A DNA stretch of 64,000 nt from Strigamia acuminata (GCA_949358305.1 CASHSZ010000032.1:1-64000); one strand, 5' to 3'. Positions 21,301 to 34,040 are shown, numbered from the stretch's first letter. Notes: generated by a model not told the origin, from the sequence alone. A program made the numbers and translations.

Positions 21301-24300
21301 GAGACATTGGTCTTGTGGTGTTTGTGCTAAGTCAACTGTGATGAGATCAAAAGTCTATTCAACCAAATCATCGCTTGGATGTTTCTAAAACTTACATTGG
21401 AGCCTTCTACTAAGGTTTAAACACTATTTCTGAACATTCAGAGACATTAATCTTGTGGTGTTTGTGCTAAGTCAACTGCGATGTGAATTGAGCTCAAAAT
21501 TTTTTTTTCAAAATTTATTGCTTGGGTGTTGCTAAAACTTATATTGAAGAGTTCTACTAAGGTTTAAACACTATTTCTGAACATTCAGAGACATTGGACT
21601 TGTGGTGTTTGTGCTAAGTCAACTGTGATGAGATCAAAAGTCTATTCAACCAAATCATCGCTTGGATGTTGCTAAAACTTACATTGAAGGCTTCTACTAA
21701 GGTTTAAACACTATTTCTGAACATTCAGAGACATTGGTCTTGTGGTGTTTGTGCTAAGTCAACTGTGATGAGATCAAAGTCTATTCTCCCAAATCATTGG
21801 TTGGATGTTTCTAAAACTTACATTGGAGCCTTCTACTAAGGTTTAAACACTATTTCTGAACATTCAGAGACATTGGTGTTGTGGTGTTTGTGCTAAGTCA
21901 ACTGTGATGAGATCAAAAGTCTATTCTCCCAAATCATTGGTTGGATGTTTCTAAAACTTACATTGGAGCCTTCTACTAGGGTTTAAACACTATTACTGAA
22001 CATTCAGAGACATTGGTCTTGTGGTGTTTGTGCTAAGTCAACTGTGATGAGATCAAAAGTCTATTCTCCCAAATCATCGGTTGGATGTTTCTAAAACTTA
22101 CATTGGAGCCTTCTACTAAGGTTTAAACACTATTTCTGAACATTCAGAGACATTGGACTTGTGGTGTTTGTGCTAAGTCAACTGTGATGAGATCAAAAGT
22201 CTATTCTCCCAAATCATTGCTTGGATGTTGCTAAAACTTACATTGAAGGCTTCTACTAAGGTTTAAATACTATTTCTGAACGTTCAGAGACATTGGTCTT
22301 GTGGTGTTTGTGCTAAGTCAACTGTGATGAGATCAAAAGTCTATTCAACCAAATCATCGCTTGGATGTTGCTAAAACTTACATTGAAGGCTTCTACTAAG
22401 GTTTAAACACTATTTCTGAACATTCAGAGACATTGGTCTTGTGGTGTTTGTGCTAAGTCAACTGTGATGAGATCAAAGTCTATTCTCCCAAATCATTGGT
22501 TGGATGTTTCTAAAACTTACATTGGAGCCTTCTACTAAGGTTTAAACACTATTTCTGAACATTCAGAGACATTGGTCTTGTGGTGTTTGTGCTAAGTCAA
22601 CTGTGATGAGATCAAAAGTCTATTCTCCCAAATCATTGGTTGGATGTTTCTAAAACTTACATTGGAGCCTTCTACTAAGGTTTAAACACTATTTCTGAAC
22701 GTTCAGAGACATTGGTCTTGTGGTGTTTGTGCTAAGTCAACTGTGATGAGATCAAAAGTCTATTCAACCAAATCATCGCTTGGATGTTGCTAAAACTTAC
22801 ATTGAAGGCTTCTACTAAGGTTTAAACACTATTTCTGAACATTCAGAGACATTGGTCTTGTGGTGTTTGTGCTAAGTCAACTGTGATGAGATCAAAGTCT
22901 ATTCTCCCAAATCATTGGTTGGATGTTTCTAAAACTTACATTGGAGCCTTCTACTAAGGTTTAAACACTATTTCTGAACATTCAGAGACATTGGTCTTGT
23001 GGTGTTTGTGCTAAGTCAACTGTGATGAGATCAAAAGTCTATTCTCCCAAATCATTGGTTGGATGTTTCTAAAACTTACATTGGAGCCTTCTACTAAGGT
23101 TTAAACACTATTTCTGAACGTTCAGAGACATTGGTCTTGTGGTGTTTGTGCTAAGTCAACTGTGATGAGATCAAAAGTCTATTCTCCCAAATCATTGGTT
23201 GGATGTTGCTAAAACTTATATTGAAGGCTTCTACTAAGGTTTAAACACTATTTCTGAACATTCAGAGACATTGGTCTTGTGGTGTTTGTGCTAAGTCAAC
23301 TGTGATGAGATCAAAAGTCTATTCTCCCAAATCATCGGTTGGATGTTGCTAAAACTTACATTGAAGGCTTCTACTAAGGTTTAAACACTATTTCTGAACA
23401 TTCAGAGACATTGGTCTTGTGGTGTTTGTGCTAAGTCAACTGTGATGAGATCAAAAGTCGATTCTCCCAAATCATCGGTTGGATGTTTCTAAAACTTACA
23501 TTGGAGCCTTCTACTAAGGTTTAAACACTATTTCTGAACATTCAGAGACATTAATCTTGTGGTGTTTGTGCTAAGTCAACTGCGATGTGAATTGAGCTCA
23601 AAATTTTTTTTTCAAAATTTATTGCTTGGGTGTTGCTAAAACTTATATTGAAGAGTTCTACTAAGGTTTAAACACTATTTCTGAACATTCAGAGACATTG
23701 GACTTGTGGTGTTTGTGCTAAGTCAACTGTGATGAGATCAAAAGTCTATTCAACCAAATCATCGCTTGGATGTTGCTAAAACTTACATTGAAGGCTTCTA
23801 CTAAGGTTTAAACACTATTTCTGAACATTCAGAGACATTGGTCTTGTGGTGTTTGTGCTAAGTCAACTGTGATGAGATCAAAAGTCTATTCAACCAAATC
23901 ATCGCTTGGATGTTGCTAAAACTTACATTGAAGGCTTCTACTAAGGTTTAAACACTATTTCTGAACATTCAGAGACATTGGTCTTGTGGTGTTTGTGCTA
24001 AGTCAACTGTGATGAGATCAAAAGTCGATTCTCCCAAATCATCGGTTGGATGTTTCTAAAACTTACATTGGAGCCTTCTACTAAGGTTTAAACACTATTT
24101 CTGAACATTCAGAGACATTAATCTTGTGGTGTTTGTGCTAAGTCAACTGCGATGTGAATTGAGCTCAAAATTTTTTTTTCAAAATTTATTGCTTGGGTGT
24201 TGCTAAAACTTATATTGAAGAGTTCTACTAAGGTTTAAACACTATTTCTGAACATTCAGAGACATTGGACTTGTGGTGTTTGTGCTAAGTCAACTGTGAT

Positions 24301-25973
24301 GAGATCAAAAGTCTATTCAACCAAATCATCGCTTGGATGTTGCTAAAACTTACATTGAAGGCTTCTACTAAGGTTTAAACACTATTTCTGAACATTCAGA
24401 GACATTGGTCTTGTGGTGTTTGTGCTAAGTCAACTGTGATGAGATCAAAGTCTATTCTCCCAAATCATTGGTTGGATGTTTCTAAAACTTACATTGGAGC
24501 CTTCTACTAAGGTTTAAACACTATTTCTGAACATTCAGAGACATTGGTGTTGTGGTGTTTGTGCTAAGTCAACTGTGATGAGATCAAAAGTCTATTCTCC
24601 CAAATCATTGGTTGGATGTTTCTAAAACTTACATTGGAGCCTTCTACTAGGGTTTAAACACTATTACTGAACATTCAGAGACATTGGTCTTGTGGTGTTT
24701 GTGCTAAGTCAACTGTGATGAGATCAAAAGTCTATTCTCCCAAATCATCGGTTGGATGTTTCTAAAACTTACATTGGAGCCTTCTACTAAGGTTTAAACA
24801 CTATTTCTGAACATTCAGAGACATTGGACTTGTGGTGTTTGTGCTAAGTCAACTGTGATGAGATCAAAAGTCTATTCTCCCAAATCATTGCTTGGATGTT
24901 GCTAAAACTTACATTGAAGGCTTCTACTAAGGTTTAAATACTATTTCTGAACGTTCAGAGACATTGGTCTTGTGGTGTTTGTGCTAAGTCAACTGTGATG
25001 AGATCAAAAGTCTATTCAACCAAATCATCGCTTGGATGTTGCTAAAACTTACATTGAAGGCTTCTACTAAGGTTTAAACACTATTTCTGAACATTCAGAG
25101 ACATTGGTCTTGTGGTGTTTGTGCTAAGTCAACTGTGATGAGATCAAAAGTCGATTCTCCCAAATCATCGGTTGGATGTTTCTAAAACTTACATTGGAGC
25201 CTTCTACTAAGGTTTAAACACTATTTCTGAACATTCAGAGACATTGGTCTTGTGGTGTTTGTGCTAAGTCAACTGTGATGAGATCAAAAGTCGATTCTCC
25301 CAAATCATCGGTTGGATGTTTCTAAAACTTACATTGGAGCCTTCTACTAAGGTTTAAACACTATTTCTGAACATTCAGAGACATTGGTCTTGTGGTGTTT
25401 GTGCTAAGTCAACTGTGATGAGATCAAAAGTCTATTCTCCCAAATCATTGGTTGGATGTTTCTAAAACTTACATTGGAGCCTTCTACTAAGGTTTAAACA
25501 CTATTTCTGAACATTCAGAGACATTAATCTTGTGGTGTTTGTGCTAAGTCAACTGCGATGTGAAATAAGCTCAAAATTTTTTTTTCAAATTTTATTGCTT
25601 GGGTGTTGCTAAAACTTATATTGAAGGCTTCTACTAAGGTTTAAACACTATTTCTAAACATTCAGAGACATTGGTCTTGTGGTGTTTGTGCTAAGTCAAC
25701 TGCGATGTGAAATGAGCTCAAAATTTTTTTTTCAAAATTTAATGCTTGGGTGTTGCTAAAACTTATATTGAAGGCTTCTACTAAGGTTTAAACACTATTT
25801 CTGAACATTCAGAGACATTGGTCTTGTGGTGTTTGTGCTAAGTCAACTGTGATGAGATCAAAAGTCTATTCTCCCAAATCATCGGTTGGATGTTTCTAAA
25901 ACTTACATTGGAGCCTTCTACTAAGGTTTAAACACTATTTCTGAACATTCAGAGACATTGGACTTGTGGTGTT
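18343..25973 (+). repeat. 140-bp satellite, about 54 monomers
   Basis: Continuous direct array up to the 3' LTR of Copia-2. It includes several 147-bp T-tract monomers (near 20065, 21476, 23576, 24145, 25550 and 25696). Monomer order repeats locally: the GGTGTTGTGG variant at 21871 and 24547 shows a 2676-bp repeat of about 19 monomers. The last GTGTT (25969-25973) is the left target site duplication of Copia-2. No gene was seen. Confidence 0.96.
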
Positions 25974-26095
25974 TGTTAGGGAAATTGAGCAGAGCTCCCA
26001 AACTGGGAAAGAATTCACACACGTTACATATTCAGTTGCAACCAAACGAGAACATCTGATTTAATGGTAACAATAGATTTAGGTATACAATGTAC
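25974..26095 (-). repeat. Copia-2 3' LTR, outer part (122 bp)
   Basis: Identical on reading to 48487-48608 of the 5' LTR. It begins TGTTAGGG and stops at GTAC, where the DNA transposon was inserted. Confidence 0.93.
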
Positions 26096-26396
26096 AGCCT
26101 TGGACATAAAAAACGTCCCTTACCTGCTTGAGCTGGACTTCAGAATGAGCAGTTTCAACTCTAATCACCAGATGGCGCAAAAAATCGTCGATTGTTTCTG
26201 ACATCACAATGAAAAATCCAAAACTAGAAAAGAGCAAGTGATCAGCAAACATGGCCGCCCGTTGCAAATACACGGTTCGAACGAGATAAAATTAGTAACA
26301 CCATCATAGCATTTAATTAATTCTGTTTGTTTCCACTCTAGATGTTTGAAATTGTGGATTTTGGTTCCTTCCGGGATAAAAAAACAAAGATAAGTC
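26095..26396. repeat. DNA transposon left arm, segment 1
   Basis: Outer 302 bp of the left inverted-repeat arm, matching the complement of 43756-44057. Differences seen are GTCGATT here against GTTGATT in the other arm, and CTCTAGATG against CTCCAGATG. It ends with AGTC, the left target duplication of BEL-B. Confidence 0.88.
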
Positions 26397-27970
26397 TGTA
26401 GCAAACAACCTTGGATCTCACAGGGGAGGACTGGCGAATTGGTCACCAAACTCTGGAAACCGCCCGAGACTGTATAGTGGTTGATGAAACAAGCTGAAAT
26501 CCTTTCTCTGAGCATAAGCCTAACTTGAAGAAGGGTTAGGCCTGACTGCATGAAACTAGGCCTAACTGCATTTAGATGAAGTGATTGGCAAAACCTCTTT
26601 AGCTGCTGGGTAGAAATTCTGTGCTCCCAGGGAGGAGGAGAGCAGGCAAAGCTCTCTACTCACAAGTCATCATGTTTATTGAAGTAAAAGAAACCCAGGA
26701 ATAAATTATCCAAAGAAGGAGGAAAAATATCAACTGGTTTTAATACTTAACAACTGATAACAACTGTTGCTTCTTTAGCAACCTACTCTTAACAACTGGT
26801 CACCTGATTACAATAAATGTCAGTGACCAAACAATACAGATTTGAATAATAACAATAGTGTCAACAAGGTTTCCGTATATCTACAACAGATGTCAAACTT
26901 AACATAAGTAAAGACAAAACTTAACCTAACACCTTGATAACAGTAGGACCTGTGCAAACAGCACTTCACTTAAACTTAACAAATAATTCAAAGGCTAAAA
27001 CTAACATTAGTTACACTCAAAACACAATGCTGAGCCCAAACCCAATCACCACCAAAAGAGGGCGCAACGTGTCACAGTTTTAACCCCTTAACAACCATGC
27101 AATAACAAAGGTAAAAGCTTAGATTAATAACTCTTAATATTGGTAACTTATACAAACAATAACTAGTAAATATTCCCTATGTCCAGGTTCCATTAAAAAC
27201 CCCAAAAGAAACAATAACAGGGCACCAGTGCAGCACCAAATCTAAGATGGCGACCATGCAACTGCTAAAATGACGTGAATGGAGCCAGACAAGGTCGCGA
27301 GCGACTCACAGGCCTTCTCAACGATGGATCTGCGTCCTAGAACGGTCAGTACAACTTTCCCAGTGCTTGGACATTGAAACCCGACCGATTCAACTCATTT
27401 GCAGGACCCATACGACCACGAGAGGCGTCGCAAGGCGTGCGCTCACGCCCGACGCTCGCAAACGCTCACAAACGATGTCCAACGTCCATCCAGCGACCCA
27501 AGACACCTGTGGACTACCTTAAACACCAATACAAGTTAGTATAAATTAAATTACCAGTGAAACAAGCACTAAAACTGCAATTGTGCTTATTTCAAGTTCT
27601 CCTGCTTCCCAGCTCACTTATGCTATGGCGGCCATCTTGCCGATGCACGCCTATCTCTCTCACAAGTGAACTGGAAACAGGAGAAAACTTATAAATACTA
27701 GAAATAACACAAACAAGTGAAAAAGACACATAAAACAATGCCAAAAGACTAAAAACACAACTTTCAAACATTCCAGGTGTGGCAGGCGAAGTGACAACCC
27801 CCTTGAACTTCCAGGATCGTGACAACAAGGCAGCAAACCAACTGGACATGTCAGATATGAGTTGCAAATCTATTCAAACTTGACAACAAAATTAAAAAGC
27901 CTTTTCTCTCTTTCTGAAGATAAACAACGTGAAATCTTCAGATCTTTTTGTTGCGTTCTTGCTCGCAACA
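26397..27970 (-). repeat. BEL-B 3' LTR, 1574 bp
   Basis: Same length and, as far as read, same sequence as 34041-35614 (constant offset 7644). It contains AAGATGGCGACC near 27246 and a CTATGGCGGCCATCTTG stretch near 27623. There is no coding sequence of its own; the open frames inside it also occur unchanged in the other LTR. Confidence 0.93.
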
Positions 27971-28022
27971 TCGCTGCCAGCCGAAAAAGAAGCGGACAGC
28001 CGGCCTAAGCGACTCGACCACG

Positions 28023-31000
28023 CTAGTCCAGCTCCAAAGCCCTTACGTGTTTGACCGAGCGTCGATATTCCTTTCCATTGGCTGTAACTACTCTCACGAC
28101 GCGCACAAACCCATCTTCGCCGGGTAGGACCTCGATGACCCGTGCCAGCGGCCAGAAGTACGGATTGCAGCCGACCTTTTCCAGCAATACTATCTGGTTG
28201 ACCTCCGGATTCTTGAAACGTGAGTCGCCCTTAACTTCATGAAAATTTCTTAGTTGTTTCAGGTAACTCTCGCGCCAAATCCGCCAGAACTCCCAAATGA
28301 AAAGTCGTCTCTTTCTATCCAATCGCCGTAGGTCTTTCTTCTGTATTGCGTGCAGCGGACGGTTGATTACCCACTTGGGCATTCCTCCCGTGAGGAAATT
28401 CTCAGGACTGAGAATTCTCCCGCCGTCAACCTCCTCATGCACGTAGGACAGTGGCCTTGAGTTAAGCACGGAGCTTATCTCGACGGCTAGCGTCTGAAGC
28501 GTCTCCAAGTCTACAGTCCTACGCAGCAGCATCTTACGTAGTTTATCTTTCACCGAACGCACAAGTCTCTCCCAGGCTCCTCCAGCCCAAGGTGACAATG
28601 GTGGGATGAACGACCAAACCACTCGCTTTTCCGAAAGGAACGTCCGGATCCCATCCTTGGTCAGCAATTTACCCCACGACTGTATCTCCTGGCTTCCTCG
28701 CTCGAAAGTTTTGGAGTTGTCGGAGAACACTTTCGCCGGGTACCCAAATCTGGCGCCGAAACGACGGAAGGCCAGAAGGAACTTTTCCACCGAAAGGTTC
28801 TCAGAGACTTCCAAATGGATCGCTCGTGTTACTAGGCAGGTAAACAACAGAATATAGACTTTTCTTCCTTTCTCCTTATGCTTGACTGTGAGAGGGCCGA
28901 GGTAGTCAATTCCTGTATGCTGGAACGGGGCTGCCGGCGTGACGCGCTCCATAGGAGGGTCACCAGTGGCTGGGTTATTGCGTTCCAACCGCTCTCGTTT
29001 GCAGACCAAGCAACTCCGGATCACAGCCTTGACCGTTCGGCGTCCTCTTACAATCCAATACTTGTCTCTCAACCGGTAAAACGTCTCACTCAGCTCACCA
29101 TGCAGGAGCTGTAAGTGGACCTTCTTGATGATTAGTCTTGTTACCCAACTATCCGGGTGTAAAATGATGGGAAATGCCTCGTCGAAGGGAAGCGCTGACT
29201 TCCCTAGACGGCTCCTTAGTCTTAGTAAATCTCTCTCATCCAGAAAAACGTCGAAATTTTTCAGGATAGAGCCCTTTGCCACTTTCTCTTTCAACATTGC
29301 GGCTTGTCTTTCGTCTGGAAAACTCAAGACCTGAGCCAAGCGGATGACTCTTTCCTCGGCAACTTCTATCTCGAGAACCTCGAGGTCCCTCCCGCGGGCG
29401 AAAAAAGGAAGCCAGCGCCGCATGAGCGCGAAAACTCGCACGAGGCGATTAAAACTACTAAATCGCTTGAAGACCTCGCACATATGCGCTTCTCCATCTG
29501 ACGCAACCAAAGCTACCTTTTCCTTTTTTGCCTCTTCCATTGGGAGGTCAACGTCCTCAGGTTCGTCCGCGAGGTCTTCCAACTGACCGGGCCCGTCCCA
29601 CCAGAGACGGTTGGCCAAAAGGTTCTTTGCCTCGCATGGGCGTGTCAATACGTCCGCTGGATTCCGGTCCGTCGGGACGTATGCCCACTGACTCGGACTT
29701 GACTTTTCAAGAACTTCTGCCACTCTGTTGGAGACATATGGCTTCCACCTGTTCTTATCAGACTTCAACCACCCGAGCGCAACCATTGAGTCCGAGTAAT
29801 ACCTTATCTTCCCAATTGGATAACCTGGTAGGAAATCCTCTAGGATGTACTCCACCATCCGGACTCCAACAACAGTTGCGGTCAATTCTAGGCGTGGCAA
29901 AGTCAACTTGGTGGTGGGGGCAATTCTGCTTTTGCTCAAGAGCAGTTGGGTCGCGCCTGACGCAGCTCGAACGTAGATCGCGCACCCGTACGCTTGTGGA
30001 CTTGCGTCGCAAAAGACGTCAATGTCCATTTCTTGGCCCGAGTACGTCCCCATCCAACGCTTCACCCGGGCTTCGGTGAGGCGCTGAAGATCGGCGTACC
30101 ATTTTGCCACTATCTGTCGGTTCTCTTCGGAGATTATGTCGTCCCATTTGATGTCGCGACCCCACATACTCTGTAAAAGTAGCTTCATCCGCAAAATGAC
30201 TGGAGCTATCAACCCCAAGGGGTCGAAGACTGATGCCAATAATGACAGAATGCCCCTCCTTGACTGGGGAATCTCAACACCGGTTGGGATCCTGAACATT
30301 AGCGTATCATCTTGGACGCTCCAAAGGATGCCCAGCATCTTGACAACTCCTAGATCTTCAAACTTGTCGGCACGCATGTGGAAATCCTTGTCTTTGAGTG
30401 CATCAAAGACTTCTGCCTTTGATGCTGCCCACTTGACGAGAGGCATCTTTCCCTCGTCAAGGATCCTGCGTAGATTGACACAGTGCCCAACTGTCTCTTG
30501 GGTTCCATCGGCCCCGGACGTCAAATCGTCCATGTAGATGCCCTTATCAAGGGCGTCTGCCTCTTTGGGGAAAAGCACCAAATACAATCGCCCTTGCGCG
30601 CGGATGACAGCGCACAACAAGAATGGCGACGAATTCACCCCGAAAGGGACGACTATCATTCTTAAAACGACCAGGTGATCCCACAAATTCTGCCAAGAAT
30701 ATCCTTCTTGGAAATATTCTTCTGAGACCCAAAGGAACCGCAAAAAATCGCAGTGGTCAGGATTAATCAGCACTTGCAGGAAAGCCTGCTTGATGTCCGC
30801 TATCGCCACTACACAAAAAAGGCGAAAACGGATCATAACTGGGACAATATCCGGATTTAAAGAAGGGCCAGGATACAGACAGTCGTTCAGCGAAGGTAGC
30901 CCCTTCTTCGCCGACGACGCGTTGAAAACGACACGGAACTTGGTCGTTTCCCGGTCCTCCTTGATCACTGGATGGTGCGGAATAACATAAACTCCAGTTT

Positions 31001-33299
31001 TCTTGTATCTCTCTGCAAGAGGTACTACTTCCGCGTGCTCTTCTTTGACGTAGTCCCACATGGCTTTGTTATAACGTTCCTTGTGGTCGCTGTTACTATC
31101 AATTCGCCTAAGCGTATGTGATAGTTGGTTCAGAGCCAACTCCCAGTTTGATTCCAAAGCCCCGATCTTATCGTTAAAGGGCAAGCAAACTTGGTAGCGA
31201 CCATCCTCCATTCGCTTGTGCGACTTCTCAAAGCGATCTCGAACAAAATCTGAATCGCGTTCGCCAGCGGTAATACCAACAGCCTCCAAACTCCAAAGCT
31301 TTTCCAAATCATGGCCAGTCTTAATCTCACAGGTGTTGCAGCAAGACACGTCACGCGAGCTCTCTGAGAAGACATCTGTCGACCCAGCGGCTCCGGACAA
31401 CACCCACCCAAAAATGGTATTGACCAAACCCAAGCGGTTATCCAATCGCTTTCGTCCGTCAAGGCAGATTTCCCACCAAACATCAACTCCAAGCAAGATA
31501 TCAACATTGCCCGCAGTCGAAGGTAAGTCTTCAGCCAATTCGAACCCCAAATCTTTAACTTTCTGAATGGTATCAGGGCTGGCTATCCCATACACATGCG
31601 GTAGGCTTCTTGCACTTAAAGCCGTCACCTTGAGCTCTCTGGCTCCGTGTCTAGACTGAAGGAGTAGCTTGTAAACGTCGTAAGACGTCGATCCAGCATT
31701 ATCCTCTTCATTGAGGCGTTGGGCTGTGGCTTCGATTGACCCACAACTCTTCAACCGTATCCGGTCGGCTACACTCTTTAAAATGTAGGACCGATGGCTG
31801 CCCGGATCTAACATGCCACGTATCGTGTGCGAACCTCCCGACTTTGTTTTTAACTCCGCTGTGAATATCATCAACTGAAGTGTTGAGGAGATCGCCAAGG
31901 AAACGTTCGCGCTCACGTCCTTGGGCTTCTCTATCTCACCTCCACTTCCTGTGTTCAATTTCCTGCAGATGGACGAATGATGTCGTCCGCCGCAAGTCCT
32001 GCAGCTGGTTTTAACCTGGCACCGCATTGCCCTGTGTCCCTCTTGCAGGCAATTGAAGCAAAGTCGGTTCTGTTGAATAATCGTGGTCTTCTCTGCCACG
32101 CTCATTTCTTTCCTACAGAAAGTGTTAGCATGACCTTCTTTGCAAAAAATGCAAATTGCGCTTCCCACGGTCAGCTTTGGGCTAAAAGACTCTTTGGCTT
32201 TTTTGGACGTAGCGCAGGTGGACATCGTGCCCTTGCGTTGATCCTTATCCTTGTCGGAACTTCCAGACTTGTCTTTCTTAGTTGCAAGACCTCCTGCCCC
32301 CATGACATCTTCCATCTGCTCCAAGAGCTGAACTTCAGCCGCAAAGAAATTCAAGATTGTCACTAAATTTGAGGTCTTAGCCCCTTGCTGCTGGTAAAAC
32401 CTCATCACCATGGCAGGTGGAAATTTCCTCAGCACGTCGGGTGCCAGAAGCAGACCAGCAGTCTGTACTGGAACGCTCAACTGCTCCAGCAAGCGGATAG
32501 CAGTGGACACCTTGGTCAACTGTGTACGGACAGCTTTGACCGGATGCAATTCCGTAACCTGTTTCATGTCCCTTATGGACTTGACCAATGCCACTCTCTG
32601 GGCTTCATCGTCCCCGTAGGAGCGTTCCAACTCTTCTCTTGCCAAATTGTAATTACCGTCCACTAAAGGGAATGCAGAGATCAGCATGGCAGCTTCTCCC
32701 GTGCACAGCGACTGCAAGTATTGCAACTTCTCAATTTCTGATAAATCAGGGTTGCTGTGAACAGCAGAATCAAAGCTGCTTAGGAAGGGACGAAATGTCG
32801 TCACATCTCCATTGAATTTCCGCATTTCCAACTTAGGAAGCTTTGCATTATTATGCCTTCTTGTCGATTGCGACAAGGTCTGGTTCAAAATCGAACTCTG
32901 AGACGTACTGGTCGTTAACGCTGAAGCATTTGCTGGATTTGCTGACCAATGCGTCACGAACTTCTTTGACATTCGGGTTCTGTGCTTAAGAACTGAAATC
33001 GGTGTCTCTAACTCTTCGATTTCCCTTAGATTTGCCAAGTACTGATCTCTTGTCAGGTTGGGCTGCATCGTGTTCAGGTCGTTTATCATTCTCATCATCT
33101 GTTCATCTGCAGCCATTTCTACAGCTTCCAGCTCGCCGGTATCTTTTAGTGTCAAGGACCTTCTCAAAAGCGCGTCCAAAGAGATCCCCAAAGTCGTGAA
33201 CCTCCCAGACAACACGTCCATTTCTTCCGGCGGTTGTTGCTCAACCGTTGTTGGCGTTGTTCTCCCTGAACCTGACCTTGATCCACCTCCTGTAGCCAT
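28023..33299 (-). CDS. BEL-B Gag-Pol polyprotein, 1758 aa, intact
   Basis: Single frame encoding every function needed for retrotransposition. Gag helical region and Pao-type domain (about 150-345, with EIEKLQYLQSLCTGEAAMLI). Three zinc knuckles (CIFC..GH..C, CFNC..GH..C, CRTC..HH..C) lie between about 385 and 455. The protease core is D-P-G-S at 498-501. RT has R-V-V-F-N-A-S, an A-D-I-K-Q-A-F-L motif and the active site Y-M-D-D at 922-925. RNase H has FCDAS, LPRLEL and YYSDS motifs. Integrase has an H-to-C-x2-C zinc region, then catalytic D1465, D1527 and E1577. Length and order are typical of BEL/Pao; there is no envelope gene. The start is the only early ATG and lies about 710 bp from the primer site. 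The stop is 52 bp from the 3' LTR. No frameshift or missing catalytic residue was seen. Confidence 0.96.
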   Translation of the reverse strand: MATGGGSRSGSGRTTPTTVEQQPPEEMDVLSGRFTTLGISLDALLRRSLTLKDTGELEAVEMAADEQMMRMINDLNTMQPNLTRDQYLANLREIEELETPISVLKHRTRMSKKFVTHWSANPANASALTTSTSQSSILNQTLSQSTRRHNNAKLPKLEMRKFNGDVTTFRPFLSSFDSAVHSNPDLSEIEKLQYLQSLCTGEAAMLISAFPLVDGNYNLAREELERSYGDDEAQRVALVKSIRDMKQVTELHPVKAVRTQLTKVSTAIRLLEQLSVPVQTAGLLLAPDVLRKFPPAMVMRFYQQQGAKTSNLVTILNFFAAEVQLLEQMEDVMGAGGLATKKDKSGSSDKDKDQRKGTMSTCATSKKAKESFSPKLTVGSAICIFCKEGHANTFCRKEMSVAEKTTIIQQNRLCFNCLQEGHRAMRCQVKTSCRTCGGRHHSSICRKLNTGSGGEIEKPKDVSANVSLAISSTLQLMIFTAELKTKSGGSHTIRGMLDPGSHRSYILKSVADRIRLKSCGSIEATAQRLNEEDNAGSTSYDVYKLLLQSRHGARELKVTALSARSLPHVYGIASPDTIQKVKDLGFELAEDLPSTAGNVDILLGVDVWWEICLDGRKRLDNRLGLVNTIFGWVLSGAAGSTDVFSESSRDVSCCNTCEIKTGHDLEKLWSLEAVGITAGERDSDFVRDRFEKSHKRMEDGRYQVCLPFNDKIGALESNWELALNQLSHTLRRIDSNSDHKERYNKAMWDYVKEEHAEVVPLAERYKKTGVYVIPHHPVIKEDRETTKFRVVFNASSAKKGLPSLNDCLYPGPSLNPDIVPVMIRFRLFCVVAIADIKQAFLQVLINPDHCDFLRFLWVSEEYFQEGYSWQNLWDHLVVLRMIVVPFGVNSSPFLLCAVIRAQGRLYLVLFPKEADALDKGIYMDDLTSGADGTQETVGHCVNLRRILDEGKMPLVKWAASKAEVFDALKDKDFHMRADKFEDLGVVKMLGILWSVQDDTLMFRIPTGVEIPQSRRGILSLLASVFDPLGLIAPVILRMKLLLQSMWGRDIKWDDIISEENRQIVAKWYADLQRLTEARVKRWMGTYSGQEMDIDVFCDASPQAYGCAIYVRAASGATQLLLSKSRIAPTTKLTLPRLELTATVVGVRMVEYILEDFLPGYPIGKIRYYSDSMVALGWLKSDKNRWKPYVSNRVAEVLEKSSPSQWAYVPTDRNPADVLTRPCEAKNLLANRLWWDGPGQLEDLADEPEDVDLPMEEAKKEKVALVASDGEAHMCEVFKRFSSFNRLVRVFALMRRWLPFFARGRDLEVLEIEVAEERVIRLAQVLSFPDERQAAMLKEKVAKGSILKNFDVFLDERDLLRLRSRLGKSALPFDEAFPIILHPDSWVTRLIIKKVHLQLLHGELSETFYRLRDKYWIVRGRRTVKAVIRSCLVCKRERLERNNPATGDPPMERVTPAAPFQHTGIDYLGPLTVKHKEKGRKVYILLFTCLVTRAIHLEVSENLSVEKFLLAFRRFGARFGYPAKVFSDNSKTFERGSQEIQSWGKLLTKDGIRTFLSEKRVVWSFIPPLSPWAGGAWERLVRSVKDKLRKMLLRRTVDLETLQTLAVEISSVLNSRPLSYVHEEVDGGRILSPENFLTGGMPKWVINRPLHAIQKKDLRRLDRKRRLFIWEFWRIWRESYLKQLRNFHEVKGDSRFKNPEVNQIVLLEKVGCNPYFWPLARVIEVLPGEDGFVRVVRVVTANGKEYRRSVKHVRALELD

Positions 33300-34010
33300 G
33301 TCAAACCTGGAATGGCAGAAAGTGAAGACAATCAGTCAGTCAAAAACCAAAGACACACAACTCTAAACACAGGTGATATTTGGACAAACAATGACCAAAC
33401 ACCCTAACTGCTCAACTAAACCGCTAGTGATCCGAATGATATACAGACAGACTCACTGTAAACTCTATGCTACTAAAGATCTGAGTGGCGCAACACCCAG
33501 TCTCTAATTCCTATAGTAGACTAATTCCTGTTAACTGCTAAACTCTCTAAATTCCTAAGGATTTGAGTGGTGCAACACCCAAAAACTCTAAGCTGTCAAG
33601 CAGACTCTTTTAACTACTAGGCTATCTAATTCTCCCCTGCCTAAGCAGTTATAGTGGAGAAAAACTTAAACTTTAACTTAAACACGAAAATGCACACTTC
33701 CCCTCCCCCCAGAAGGAACACATCAAAAAACCCAAAAAACAGCCCACCAAAAAACACTTTAAAAACTAAAACTGTTCTTCTTCTTTCAGGCTGTAGCTGT
33801 TCAACTTGCACATTGCGTTGTGTTTGACTTGGCAGACTCAGGACGTCAATGGCCGCTCTCACGTGACTCTCTGGCGTGCGCACTTGATGCCGGTCGCTCA
33901 CGGAACCAGCCGTACAAACGAACCAACTGGCACGCACCAACCCACTTGAATCACTTGCTGAACGTCCAAATGACCTCTTTTTCATGCGCGCTGTACACTC
34001 GCGCATGAAA
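33300..34010 (-). other. BEL-B 5' leader, non-coding
   Basis: Sequence between polyprotein start and primer site. It includes a CATTGCGTTGTGTTT block at 33811-33825 that recurs in the BEL-LARD leader. A short internal repeat, GATC/GATTTGAGTGG-GCAACACCCA, occurs near 33479-33504 and 33559-33583. The 184-codon frame at 33641-34195 crosses the primer site and LTR edge and is not considered a gene. Confidence 0.7.
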
Positions 34011-34027
34011 TCCTGGTCACGGCACCA
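34011..34027 (-). other. BEL-B primer binding site, tRNA-His
   Basis: The plus strand TCCTGGTCACGGCACCA equals the 3' end of insect-type tRNA-His: T-stem CCTGG, acceptor TCACGGC, A73, CCA. Thirteen bases separate it from the LTR. It fixes minus-strand orientation. Confidence 0.88.
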
Positions 34028-34040
34028 AAAAACAGCTCCC

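Noticed and set aside
11390-25973. CRISPR-like regular repeats
   Set aside because: The repeats are contiguous 140-bp monomers without unique spacers, in eukaryotic DNA.
28051-33366. Many plus-strand frames of 60-183 codons
   Set aside because: Antisense shadows of the BEL-B polyprotein with no recognisable domain.
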